From NCBI GenBank assembly GCA_023411215.1, contig JAEYOY010000045.1:1-64000 (forward strand): a stretch of 64,000 nucleotides of DNA. Reading direction: 5' to 3'. A model generated the notes under the pieces. The model saw nothing but the letters and a program-made list of their open reading frames with translations. It made no database searches and was not told where the DNA came from. The stretch's first letter is position 1. Every line of letters begins with the position of its first letter. The translations under genes were made by a program, and so were the position numbers. This DNA comes from Bacillota bacterium. GTDB taxonomy: Bacteria; Bacillota; Clostridia; Lachnospirales; Lachnospiraceae. Shown piece by piece: positions 17,744-26,540 of this stretch.

Positions 17744-19207
17744 TTAATCCACTTCTACTGAATTCTGGATTGCTTCCATCACCGCCTTTGCCTTATTGCC
17801 TGACTCTTCATATTCCTTCTCCGCAACACTGTCGGCTACAATTCCTCCTCCAGCCTGAACATATACTATATCATTCTTTTTTACCGCCATCCGAATTGCA
17901 ATACAGGTGTCCATATTTCCAGCAAAATCGATATATCCGATTGCTCCTCCGTAGATTCCCCTTGGTGTCTTCTCCAGCTCCTCGATAATCTCACATGCCC
18001 TGATCTTTGGTGCACCGGATAAGGTACCTGCCGGAATAATATCCTGGATGGCATCTAACGCATCCATTTCTTCTTTTATACTTCCTTCCACCTCTGAAGT
18101 GATATGCATAATTCTCGAATACTTCTGAATTCTCTTGTAGTCAATCAATTTAACACTTCCATATTCTGAAATTCTGCCAAGATCATTTCTTGCCAGATCC
18201 ACCAGCATGTTATGTTCGGATAGCTCCTTTTCGTCTACCAATAATTCTTCTTCTAAAGCATTATCCTCCGCCACGCTTTTTCCTCTGGGTCTTGAACCGG
18301 CAATTGGGAAGGTAGAAAGCTTTCCATCCTTAAGTCTCACCAGCGTCTCCGGTGAGGTCGAGATCAGCTGAACCTCCTTGTTCTGTATAAACACCATATA
18401 AGGAGAAGGATTCGTCGTTCTAAGTACACGATAAGCATTCAATAAACTATCCTTATATTCGGTCTGGAAGCGTCTGGATATGACCGCTTGAAAGATATCT
18501 CCGTTCACGATATATTCCTTCGTTCTCTCCACCAGACGACAATATTCCTCCTTTGTTACATTGCAGGTGAAGCTTGGCTTTGAGGTACAAGTCTTTTGTG
18601 TAAAGGGCATCGGCTCCGTGATAAAGGTGATAAAGCGTGTGAATTTCTCCAGCTCTGTAACAGCCTTCCCGTAATTCTCCATGATGCGATCCGTTCTCAT
18701 ATTCACCACAATGCTTATCATCTGTTTTAGGTGGTCATAGGCGATAACCTTATCAAAGAGCATCAGGTCAAAATCATTAAATTCACTGCTTTCCAGCTTG
18801 AGAACCGGTTCTGCATAACCGATCATCTCATAACCGAAGTACCCAACCAATCCACCGGTAAAAGGTGGCATACCGGAAAGCTTTGGTGCTTTATATCGCT
18901 CCAACAATGCTCGTAGTACATCGAAAGGCTTTTCTGCTTTGATCTGTCTCAAGCTTCCTTCTTCTATGGTGACTATCTTATTCTTACAGGTAACATGGAC
19001 GATTGGATTAAATCCAAGAAAGGAATATCGTCCCCATTTCTCTCCGCCTTCAATACTTTCTAGCAGATAATATTGGTCACTGACCTGTGAAATTTTTCGT
19101 AGTAAGGTAATAGGAGTAATAATGTCTGCATAAATTTCCTTACATATCGGAATAACATTGTAATCTTTTGCTAATGCTTCAATTTCATTACAGCTGGGCT
19201 TTACCAT
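17744..19207 (-). CDS. trpE: Anthranilate synthase component I
   Basis: Converts chorismate to anthranilate with ammonia from TrpG. The ATG at 19207, preceded by AAAGGTG, gives 487 residues; the open frame runs on to 19336 but that part lies in the leader RNA. The feedback-inhibition motif LLES is at residues 48-51, so tryptophan inhibition is expected. The chorismate-binding half has PSPYMVF, STSPETLVR, FPIAGSRPRG, DLARNDLGR and GTLSGAPK. First gene of the operon, controlled by a tryptophan T-box. Confidence 0.95.
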   Translation of the reverse strand: MVKPSCNEIEALAKDYNVIPICKEIYADIITPITLLRKISQVSDQYYLLESIEGGEKWGRYSFLGFNPIVHVTCKNKIVTIEEGSLRQIKAEKPFDVLRALLERYKAPKLSGMPPFTGGLVGYFGYEMIGYAEPVLKLESSEFNDFDLMLFDKVIAYDHLKQMISIVVNMRTDRIMENYGKAVTELEKFTRFITFITEPMPFTQKTCTSKPSFTCNVTKEEYCRLVERTKEYIVNGDIFQAVISRRFQTEYKDSLLNAYRVLRTTNPSPYMVFIQNKEVQLISTSPETLVRLKDGKLSTFPIAGSRPRGKSVAEDNALEEELLVDEKELSEHNMLVDLARNDLGRISEYGSVKLIDYKRIQKYSRIMHITSEVEGSIKEEMDALDAIQDIIPAGTLSGAPKIRACEIIEELEKTPRGIYGGAIGYIDFAGNMDTCIAIRMAVKKNDIVYVQAGGGIVADSVAEKEYEESGNKAKAVMEAIQNSVEVD

Positions 19208-19382
19208 TACGATCACCTTTCTTTCCAACCTACTTTCATATATGGCTGGGAACATCCTTTCTCTATTTTCTGAAAATTGAGTATAACAAAGTGTCAGCTT
19301 GCTGACCCTATCGCGCCTGAGCGGGTTGCGAAGCAACTACTTCCTATCCGAGGAGTGCACAGCCTTAGCGGAGCGTTTTTTT

Positions 19383-19407
19383 CGTATAGGACGCAAATTC
19401 CTATACG
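19383..19407. repeat. Extra inverted repeat beside the T-box terminator
   Basis: CGTATAGGA and TCCTATACG (9-base arms, 7-base loop) are flanked by T7 and A7, extending the perfect stem to 16 pairs. The T7 is shared with the T run of the T-box terminator. It could compete with or reinforce that terminator in the trpE leader. Confidence 0.6.
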
Positions 19408-19692
19408 AAAAAAAAGCTCTTATCCCTGTAAATTACAGGGACAAAAGCTTATGCTTCTGCGGTACCACCCGGTTTGATGTATAAAATACATCCTCTCAAT
19501 CTGCATACTATCATATGCACCCTACTGATAACGGACAGGGTTCCCGTAAGCGCCTACTCTCATCGATTTCGGGCTTCCCTCACAAGTCCATTCAGAATTA
19601 TTTTTGTAACCGCATTCCCACCAGCAGCGGCTCTCTGTATACAATCAATAAATCTTACTTCTCTTGCTCAACGGTTTACTTAGTTTTATTAT
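19407..19692 (-). promoter_or_regulatory. Tryptophan T-box riboswitch in the trpE leader
   Basis: Read on the minus strand, the leader contains the T-box core GGGTGGTACCGC (19459-19470). It is followed by a terminator hairpin with arms around CCCTGTAA/TTACAGGG (19415-19449) and a T run (19408-19414). Upstream, the Stem I specifier region reads TGAATGGACTTG, giving the specifier codon TGG (19588-19590) for tRNA-Trp, followed by the usual purine. Uncharged tRNA-Trp should stabilise the antiterminator and allow trpE-G-D-C-F-B-A expression. This class is well known upstream of trp genes in Firmicutes. Confidence 0.92.
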
Positions 19693-19699
19693 TAAGCGA

Positions 19700-19729
19700 A
19701 TTATAACAACGGACAATACTATTTGTCAA
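19700..19729 (-). promoter_or_regulatory. trp operon promoter
   Basis: On the minus strand, perfect TTGACA (19724-19729) and perfect TATAAT (19700-19705) are separated by 18 bases. Transcription should start near 19692, at the beginning of the T-box leader. Confidence 0.85.
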
Positions 19730-20172
19730 GTGGTATTTACAATTCATTACATAAATCGTATAAATATTAATAAATCATGTTTTTTTATTTCTCTCAAGAA
19801 TTTTTCTGCAATTTTAGGATCGAACTGTATACCGGGTATCCACTCCCATGTCCACTATCCTGGCGAGCTTAATTGCCTGTCCCTTCATTTTACTCACACT
19901 TGTTGACTAGGTATAGAATATATAGCATAAACCGGATAAAAACATTAGAAAATAATGAAGGAAAATTAAGGCTTTTTCTCTTCTATTTTATTAATCTTCT
20001 CCTATGTTGAAATCAGTACATAATAAGTGAATAGGGTGAACAATAATCTAATTGTATTATTTTCGACATTTATTTCAATCCAATCCGGCAAATTAACGAA
20101 TATTTTAACTAGTAATACTTATACTTATATATGTATATTAATACATTTTAGCGAAAAAATCAGTAATTATAG

Positions 20173-20201
20173 TTGACATTGTTTTGTAAATACGGTATAT
20201 T
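20173..20201 (+). promoter_or_regulatory. Promoter for the DUF2294 gene
   Basis: TTGACA (20173-20178), 17-base spacer, TATATT (20196-20201). Near-consensus, ending 23 bases before the ATG. Confidence 0.75.
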
Positions 20202-20224
20202 AAACTCACTTAGAGGTGATATTA

Positions 20225-20587
20225 ATGACCAAAGGTCAATTAGAAGCAAAAATTTCTGAAGCGGTCAGCAAGTTTGAACTGGAATATATGGGCAGAGGAC
20301 CAAAGCTTATCAGAACTTACATAATTAATGATATGATTATCATACGTTTGTCCGGAGTATTAAGCCCATCGGAGCAGAAGCTTACTGATAATCCGCAGGG
20401 AGTAGAATTATTTAAAAAAGTACGTTCCACCCTATTTGAAGGAGGGAGAGGATATCTGGAAACATTGATTACTGATATAATTGATGTAGCCATCGTCAGC
20501 ACCCATTCCGACATAAGCACAAAGACCGGTGAGAAAATAATCGTAATTACCATAGACAAGAACATTGAAGATATATTTAAAAACTAA
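20225..20587 (+). CDS. DUF2294 family protein
   Basis: A small cytosolic protein of 120 residues from the ATG at 20225. The GTG at 20216 overlaps the ribosome binding site AGAGGTG and is rejected as start. It matches the DUF2294 pattern as remembered: MTKGQLEAKISEAV, the FELEYMGRGPK segment, and a C-terminal STHSDISTKTGEKIIVIT. The function is not established. It stands alone, with its own strong promoter and its own terminator, so it is a single-gene unit. Confidence 0.8.
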   Translation: MTKGQLEAKISEAVSKFELEYMGRGPKLIRTYIINDMIIIRLSGVLSPSEQKLTDNPQGVELFKKVRSTLFEGGRGYLETLITDIIDVAIVSTHSDISTKTGEKIIVITIDKNIEDIFKN

Positions 20588-20666
20588 CGGATGACGACAC
20601 AAATTAACTTATGAAAGAAATACGCCAAGTAGCGTAGCTGTTCTATTGGGTTAAGTTGTAAGTAAG

Positions 20667-20704
20667 CCGATATCTTGGGGGGATTCTAAGGTATCGGTTT
20701 TTTT
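20667..20704 (+). terminator. Rho-independent terminator of the DUF2294 gene
   Basis: CCGATATCTT pairs with AAGGTATCGG (one G-T wobble) around an 11-base loop, followed by T7 (20698-20704). Confidence 0.85.
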
Positions 20705-20778
20705 ATAAAGAAATATTGGTATTATATAATATAGTAATAACCACTAACAATATCTTTATAAAAGAAGGAGAATGAACT

Positions 20779-21282
20779 ATGAGTAAAAAAGTAGCAATTC
20801 TTATGGGCAGTGACAGCGATTTGCCGGTAGTGAAAGGCGCCATAAACTCTCTAAAAGGCTTTGGTATCGAGGTACAAGTTCATGTTATGAGTGCCCATCG
20901 TACTCCAAAACTTGCCTGTGATTTTGCAAGTTCTGCAAAAAGTAACGGATTTGGTGTAATCATATGTGCCGCTGGTAAAGCTGCTCATCTCGCCGGAATT
21001 ATCGCAGCCCATACTACCCTTCCAGTAATCGGAATCCCAATTAAATCTTCTACAATGGATGGTCTGGATTCCCTTCTGTCCACCGTTCAGATGCCCAAGG
21101 GTATTCCGGTAGCTACCGTAGCTATCGATGGTGCGGACAATGCAGGAATTCTTGCCGCTCAGATACTGGCGGTTAATAACGAAGAGCTTAGTGCAAAGCT
21201 TGAGAAATTCAAAGCCGATATGGTAGAGGAAGTAATCGCCAAGGACGAAAAGCTACAAACCGAAATGTGGTGGAAAATGTAA
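20779..21282 (+). CDS. purE: N5-carboxyaminoimidazole ribonucleotide mutase
   Basis: Class I PurE, which moves the carboxyl group of N5-CAIR to C4 in purine synthesis. 167 residues. GSDSDLP (10-16) binds the phosphate. SAHRTP (38-43) contains the catalytic His. CAAGKAAHLAG (63-73) corresponds to the usual AGAGGAAHLPG, so it is slightly altered, with Lys in place of a Gly. AAGGAG precedes the ATG. No purK or other pur gene is nearby, so it is an orphan relative to the usual pur cluster. Confidence 0.92.
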   Translation: MSKKVAILMGSDSDLPVVKGAINSLKGFGIEVQVHVMSAHRTPKLACDFASSAKSNGFGVIICAAGKAAHLAGIIAAHTTLPVIGIPIKSSTMDGLDSLLSTVQMPKGIPVATVAIDGADNAGILAAQILAVNNEELSAKLEKFKADMVEEVIAKDEKLQTEMWWKM

Positions 21283-21451
21283 TTTTACTTTTTCGTAAAA
21301 ATCGTTACGGTATAAAAAAATATCGATAAGTAAAATCTAATTCTAATAATAAAAGTAAAGCAAACAAGGTATATGTAAATGTATACGTGATTTTATCCAT
21401 ATTCCGGTTTGCATATGATAAATGAAGTAAATTAAAGAAATGGAGTAACGT

Positions 21452-23329
21452 ATGAAGGACTACTTGCAGAAATTTATTTTGACGGATGAAGTAAAGAACA
21501 TTATAACCGGCAGCAGTAAGGTTATATTCCCCAAATCAAGAACAGAATTAATCGAGCTCTCCTTTGGCAATCAACCAGTGGACAGCTACGAGGTTGTTTA
21601 TGATGTACCGGGAAAAGGTAAGATTGTTGAAGCGAATGTTACCCGTTGTAAAAACGGTGTAGCTGTAAACTATATGGAGGATTATATGCGTCGCCGTGAT
21701 CCGGACAGTCTTGTCATCGGAGACAACTTAGACACAGATAAGCCGAGATACAAAGATGAATACAAAAAAGACTTTGAGCCTCTGCGTAATGACACTTTCG
21801 AATGGCTTAAGAATCAAGAACTAATTGTTCTTCCTTTTAAGGCAGGTGGTTATGAATATGGCTACGATGCAATATTAATTGCTCCTGCCAATGCTGCATT
21901 CTTTGCTTGTGCACTCGCAGACCTGCAAGGATTTTTGGGAATTGATGAGGTTCAGGATAACTTCACCCCGAAGGCAATTGTTTATCTTGCACCTCCGTTT
22001 CGTCATACCAATTTCGACGGTAAGCAGATTGTTGTTCATAACCGTTTGGAAGATGTTCATGAAGTATTCTCCTATAATCTATACCCCGGTCCCAGTGCAA
22101 AGAAGGGTATTTACGGTGTATTACTCAACATCGGAGAACGTGAAGGCTGGTTAACTGCTCACGCTTCTACCGTTAAGGTAATAACTCCTTACGATAATGA
22201 GATCGTTATTATGCATGAGGGTGCTTCCGGTGGTGGTAAATCAGAGATGATCGAGCCTCCCCACAGAGCAGAAGACGGCAGATTAGTATTAGGTGAGAAC
22301 ATAGTTACTGGCGAGATGTTTTATCTGGAATTAAACGAATCCTGTGAGCTTCGTCCCGTAACTGATGATATGGCACTCTGCCATCCGAAGATGCAAAACG
22401 ATAGCAAAAAATTAGTGGTACAGGATGCGGAGAATGGCTGGTTCTTAAGACTTGACCATGTAACTGAATACGGCACCTCACCTCAATATGAAAAGATTTT
22501 CACCCAACCACAGGAGCCCCTTCTCTTCTTAAATATTCAAGGTGTTCCAAAGGCTACCTGTCTTGTTTGGGAGCATACCTTAGATTCTAACGGTAAACCC
22601 TGTCCGAATCCAAGAGCAATCTTACCCAGACATCTGGTTCCTAATATTGTATCAGACCCGGTTGAGGTTGACGTTCGTAGCTTTGGTGTACGTACTCCTC
22701 CCTGCACAAAGGAAAATCCCTCCTATGGTATTATCGGTATGCTTCATATCCTTCCTCCGGCTCTTGCGTGGTTATGGCGTCTGGTTGCTCCCAGAGGCTA
22801 CAATAATCCCAGTATTATCGGTGGAACAGGTATGATCAGCGAAGGTGTAGGCTCTTATTGGCCTTTTGCTACAGGCAAGATGGTTAAGCAGGCCAATCTT
22901 CTACTTGATCAAATCGTAAGCTCCTCCAGTACCAGATATGTATTAATTCCGAATCAACACATCGGTGTATATAAAGTTGGCTTCAATCCTCAATGGGTTG
23001 CAAGAGAATATATTGCTAGACGCGGTAGTGCAAAATTCAAGATGGACCAATTGAAAGAAGCTCGTTGTACTCTTTTAGGTTATGGTCTTGAATCTCTGAA
23101 GGTGGATGGCCAATATATCCGTAGATCGTTCCTTCAGCCAGAGAGACAGTCCAAGCTTGGTACCGAGGGCTATGATGCCGGTGCAGCTATCCTCATCGAT
23201 TTCTTTAAGACGGAGGCTGCAAAATTCAATACCGAGGAACTCAATCCTCTCGGTAAACAAATCATTGAATGTCTGTTAAGAGATGCTCCCTTACAGGATT
23301 ATATTGATTTAATCCCTATGAGATACTAA
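21452..23329 (+). CDS. DUF4914 family protein with P-loop (PEP carboxykinase/HPr kinase-like)
   Basis: A 625-residue cytosolic protein matching DUF4914 as remembered. Residues 257-265 read GASGGGKSE in the context IVIMHEGASGGGKSE. This is close to the kinase-1 loop of PEP carboxykinase (GLSGTGKTT) and to the HPr kinase Walker A. The preceding strand (KGIYGVLLNIGEREGWLTAH with HASTVKV) also resembles that fold. The C-terminal half has GGTGMISEGVGSYWPFATG and PNQHIGVYKVGFNPQW, conserved-looking but unassigned. Its substrate is unknown. GGAG precedes the ATG. It follows purE with a 169-base gap and is probably monocistronic. Confidence 0.8.
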   Translation: MKDYLQKFILTDEVKNIITGSSKVIFPKSRTELIELSFGNQPVDSYEVVYDVPGKGKIVEANVTRCKNGVAVNYMEDYMRRRDPDSLVIGDNLDTDKPRYKDEYKKDFEPLRNDTFEWLKNQELIVLPFKAGGYEYGYDAILIAPANAAFFACALADLQGFLGIDEVQDNFTPKAIVYLAPPFRHTNFDGKQIVVHNRLEDVHEVFSYNLYPGPSAKKGIYGVLLNIGEREGWLTAHASTVKVITPYDNEIVIMHEGASGGGKSEMIEPPHRAEDGRLVLGENIVTGEMFYLELNESCELRPVTDDMALCHPKMQNDSKKLVVQDAENGWFLRLDHVTEYGTSPQYEKIFTQPQEPLLFLNIQGVPKATCLVWEHTLDSNGKPCPNPRAILPRHLVPNIVSDPVEVDVRSFGVRTPPCTKENPSYGIIGMLHILPPALAWLWRLVAPRGYNNPSIIGGTGMISEGVGSYWPFATGKMVKQANLLLDQIVSSSSTRYVLIPNQHIGVYKVGFNPQWVAREYIARRGSAKFKMDQLKEARCTLLGYGLESLKVDGQYIRRSFLQPERQSKLGTEGYDAGAAILIDFFKTEAAKFNTEELNPLGKQIIECLLRDAPLQDYIDLIPMRY

Positions 23330-23604
23330 GACAGATGTACAATTACCCTTTCTATCGTTATTAGTCAGCTTAAGTATAATAATTTACATCCTTCATAAGA
23401 AAAAACTGTGGTTGATGATCCCTGCGACTGCTACGATCGCACCGATCTTATGCTTAAGCTTTCGTTATATACCACAGAGTCCCGCCACCACTAATTCTCT
23501 GCCAATAAGCCCCGCTTATTGGTGGAAGAACATGTGGGAAATTGATTTTGGACTCTTTGTGAACTTTCTATTTTCATAAGAGTTCGCCCAGGCTGAGCGA
23601 ACAT
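23330..23604. other. Gene-free stretch with several hairpins
   Basis: It holds a long-range pair CTGTGGT/ACCACAG (23407-23413 and 23471-23477), a perfect hairpin CCAATAAGC-CCC-GCTTATTGG (23502-23522), and GTTCGC/GCGAAC (23582-23587 and 23597-23602). No open frame is convincing. One of these probably ends the DUF4914 transcript, but none has a clear plus-strand T run. Confidence 0.5.
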
Positions 23605-23674
23605 AAAAAAGTGCCTTATCTAAATAGCACAGCTCCATTACTTGCAACGGAGCGTGCCACATGGATAAGGCACT
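23605..23674 (-). terminator. Terminator of the rhodanese gene
   Basis: GTGCCTTATC (23611-23620) and GATAAGGCAC (23664-23673) form the base of a hairpin with an inner CTCC/GGAG pair. On the minus strand it runs into T6 (A6 at 23605-23610). Confidence 0.8.
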
Positions 23675-23685
23675 ATCTTTTACCA

Positions 23686-24009
23686 CTAACTGATTCGGTT
23701 TTTTCCGAAATAGCTTCCCATACCACCCTTCACATTAACAACATCGTAGCCTGCACGTTGCAGAGCAGCAACCGTACTGGAGCTTCTTCCACCGGACTGA
23801 CACATAATATAATATTTTTTTGACTTATCCATATATTTATTGGGATTCGACAACAGCTGTCCCATAGGAATGTTCCTTGAGCCCTTAATTCTGCTATGGG
23901 CATATTCATAAACCTCTCTGATATCAATGAGATTAATATCCGGTAAGATATCATCTATCTCACTTACATGGATTGTATTGACTCCGTTCTTCTGGAATAA
24001 GGAAAACAT
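23686..24009 (-). CDS. Rhodanese-like domain protein
   Basis: A 107-residue single-domain rhodanese. The active-site loop CQSGGRS places the persulfide-forming Cys at residue 70. DIREVYEYAHSRIKGSRNIP (about 29-48) is the standard N-terminal signature (usually LIDVRE..Y..GHI.GA.NIP). Such proteins carry sulfane sulfur in the cytosol. AGAGGTG lies before the ATG. The gene is last in line behind the GH31 gene, but a hairpin separates the two, so it is likely its own unit. Confidence 0.9.
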   Translation of the reverse strand: MFSLFQKNGVNTIHVSEIDDILPDINLIDIREVYEYAHSRIKGSRNIPMGQLLSNPNKYMDKSKKYYIMCQSGGRSSSTVAALQRAGYDVVNVKGGMGSYFGKNRIS

Positions 24010-24102
24010 AATACTTCACACCTCTCTATTTAGATCTTATGAATACATTCTATCATGACTATTTATACAAGTATGTGACTATATTACATTTCTTATTAAA
24101 AT

Positions 24103-24132
24103 GAGCGAATAAGCTATTTTCCTTATTCGCTC
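24103..24132 (-). terminator. Hairpin after the GH31 gene
   Basis: Perfect 11-base arms GAGCGAATAAG and CTTATTCGCTC with an 8-base loop. The minus-strand tail is ATTTTAAT, a weak T run. It lies 66 bases past the GH31 stop. Confidence 0.65.
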
Positions 24133-24197
24133 GGATTTCTAACAGTAAGCTATTTTTAATCTATGACAATAGATAGGTAATAATGGGACTATACTTA

Positions 24198-26540
24198 CTA
24201 TAATTTAACGATAATGGCTCCTTTTTTCTCAGGAGTTATGATTGAATGATTACCAATCACTTCATAGGATGCATTCGTTATTGAGGTGATTGCTTTACAA
24301 TTAATTAAAGTTACATAATAGTGCTTGCCACTATCTACCTCAATAGTAATGGTATCGCCCTGCTTAAGTATCTTTGCTTCTAATTCAAGCTTAGCGTCCT
24401 GATTATATACTTCAGTTGTAATAGCTATCCGATCGATCAATTCATATACTTTCAGGTTTACATTCTCGCTATAATCATATACTGCATCGTCATCCTTCTC
24501 ACCAACTGCAAGAATTGAATTTTCACGAACATATAACGGAATACTCAGGTATCCATGTGCTTCTTTGTACCAACAATTTCCTTGCTTCGTCTCTCCGGTA
24601 AGATAATTAGTCCAGGTGCCTTGGGGCAGATAATATTGAGCTATACCCTCGTCGTTGAAGATTGGGGCCACTAATAACTTATCTCCCAACATATACTGCC
24701 TATCTAAGTACGCACAGGTGGGGTCTTGTGCAAACTCCATCACCATACTCCGCATAGAGGGTAAGCCTGTCTTTGAGGTGATTACTGCGTTGCTGTAAAG
24801 ATAAGGCATTAGGGAGGCCTTTAGCTTCGCAAAGAAACGTACCACATCAACGGCCTCTTCATCATAAGCCCAGGGAACACGGTAAGATGAGCTGCCATGC
24901 AGACGTGAATGGGTGGATAATAAACCAAAGGCACACCAACGCTTATATACATCAGGAGTCGAGGTACTCTCAAAGCCTCCGATATCATGGCTCCAAAAGC
25001 CAAAGCCTGACATAGTCAAAGATAAGCCGCCACGAAGGCTTTCTGCCATGGATTCATAATCGGACCAACAATCACCACCCCAGTGCACCGGGAACTTCTG
25101 ACCACCTGCGGTTGCACTTCTTGCGAACAGAACTGCTTCTCCATTACCGCGCTTCTTCTGCAATAGCTCAAATACAACTTTATTATAAAGATATGTATAG
25201 TAATTATGCATTTTCATCGGATCTGATCCATCGAAATACACGACATCCGTCGGAATTCTCTCGCCAAAGTCTGTCTTAAAGCAGTCTACTCCCATATCAA
25301 GAAGTTCTTCTAGCTTCGAAGAGAACCATTCACAGGCCTTCGGATTCGTAAAATCTACGATCGCCATTCCTGGCTGCCACATATCCCACTGCCATACATC
25401 ACCGTTCGGACGCTTTATGAAATGCCCACCATCTACTCCTTCACAGAACATAGTGGACTCCTGGCCGATATAGCTGTTAATCCATACGCAGATCTTCAAT
25501 CCCTTATTCTTCAGTCTCTGTAACATTCCTGCTGGATCAGGGAACACTCTGGAATCCCAGGTAAAATCACTCCAATGAAATTCCTTCATCCAAAAGCAGT
25601 CAAAATGAAATACCTTTAAAGGAATCCTTCGGCTTAGCATACCGTCCACAAAGGTATTCACGGTCTCTTCATCATACTTCGTCGTAAATGAAGTAGATAA
25701 CCATAACCCAAAGGTCCATGCCGGAGGTAAGGCCGGTTTTCCGGTAATATCCGTATAACGCAATAATACTTCCTTCATCGAAGGTCCGTTGATTAAAAAG
25801 TAATCCAAACCTTCCCCTGCGACAGAAAATTGTACTTTTTTCACCATCTCGGAGCTTACTTCAAAAGATACCTTTTCCGGATGGTTTACGAATACACCAT
25901 AACCACGGTTCGAGAGATAGAAGGGAATATTCTTATAGGACTGTTCTGTCGAGGTACCACCGTCTTCGTTCCATATGTCAACACTTTGTCCATTCTTTAC
26001 AAAGGGAGTAAACCGCTCACCAAGACCATAGATCAATTCTCCTACTGAAAGGGACAAACGCTCTCTCATATAAGTGTCATGCTCTTTCCCGTCATCATAA
26101 GCCAGACCTCTCCAGTCAGTCTTTACATAAGCCAGATCTCTCCAGCCACTGTCTGTGATTTTCTCACTTCCCCTATAAAAGGTCATCTTCCAATTAGATT
26201 TATTAATCTCCAAACGAAGCTTCCCACTGTAGAGTATTATTGTTTCGTCCGTCTCATCTACGATCAGGTGTCTTCCCTCCTGCAGCTCAAGCTCAAATTC
26301 AGGAGATTTCTTATTAACTCCCATATAATGATCACACCGAATTCGCAGAACCTCTGGCATCGGAGCCGATATACGGATGGTCAGATTCGGCCCACCGAGG
26401 GTATCACCGCGGTGTGCGATTTTATGGGTAGGAGCGCACAAAGTAATCTGGTTCTCTTCCTTCCTGGTATAATATACCTCAACGGGAGAGAACACCTCCG
26501 TTCCTTCCTTCTGCATCCAACAGCCGTTACTATATTTCAT
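24198..26540 (-). CDS. Alpha-xylosidase, glycoside hydrolase family 31 (YicI-like)
   Basis: A 780-residue exo-glycosidase without a signal peptide, so cytoplasmic. The nucleophile motif KTDFGERIPTDVVYFDG places the catalytic Asp at about 424, and HWGGDCWSDYESMAESLRGG the acid/base Asp at about 490. Both contexts match E. coli YicI (alpha-xylosidase) better than alpha-glucosidases. MSGFGFWSHDIGGF is the third GH31 signature. It should remove non-reducing alpha-xylosyl units, for example from xyloglucan oligosaccharides. It lies downstream of a sugar ABC transporter but past a terminator, so it has its own control. GAAAGGAG precedes the ATG. Confidence 0.9.
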   Translation of the reverse strand: MKYSNGCWMQKEGTEVFSPVEVYYTRKEENQITLCAPTHKIAHRGDTLGGPNLTIRISAPMPEVLRIRCDHYMGVNKKSPEFELELQEGRHLIVDETDETIILYSGKLRLEINKSNWKMTFYRGSEKITDSGWRDLAYVKTDWRGLAYDDGKEHDTYMRERLSLSVGELIYGLGERFTPFVKNGQSVDIWNEDGGTSTEQSYKNIPFYLSNRGYGVFVNHPEKVSFEVSSEMVKKVQFSVAGEGLDYFLINGPSMKEVLLRYTDITGKPALPPAWTFGLWLSTSFTTKYDEETVNTFVDGMLSRRIPLKVFHFDCFWMKEFHWSDFTWDSRVFPDPAGMLQRLKNKGLKICVWINSYIGQESTMFCEGVDGGHFIKRPNGDVWQWDMWQPGMAIVDFTNPKACEWFSSKLEELLDMGVDCFKTDFGERIPTDVVYFDGSDPMKMHNYYTYLYNKVVFELLQKKRGNGEAVLFARSATAGGQKFPVHWGGDCWSDYESMAESLRGGLSLTMSGFGFWSHDIGGFESTSTPDVYKRWCAFGLLSTHSRLHGSSSYRVPWAYDEEAVDVVRFFAKLKASLMPYLYSNAVITSKTGLPSMRSMVMEFAQDPTCAYLDRQYMLGDKLLVAPIFNDEGIAQYYLPQGTWTNYLTGETKQGNCWYKEAHGYLSIPLYVRENSILAVGEKDDDAVYDYSENVNLKVYELIDRIAITTEVYNQDAKLELEAKILKQGDTITIEVDSGKHYYVTLINCKAITSITNASYEVIGNHSIITPEKKGAIIVKL

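Noticed and set aside
19208..19336. N-terminal extension of trpE by 43 codons
   Set aside because: The extension lies in the leader RNA. ATG 19207 has a good ribosome binding site and gives the usual length.
19277..19906. Several short plus-strand frames
   Set aside because: They are antisense to the trpE leader, the T-box and the promoter, with no ribosome binding sites.
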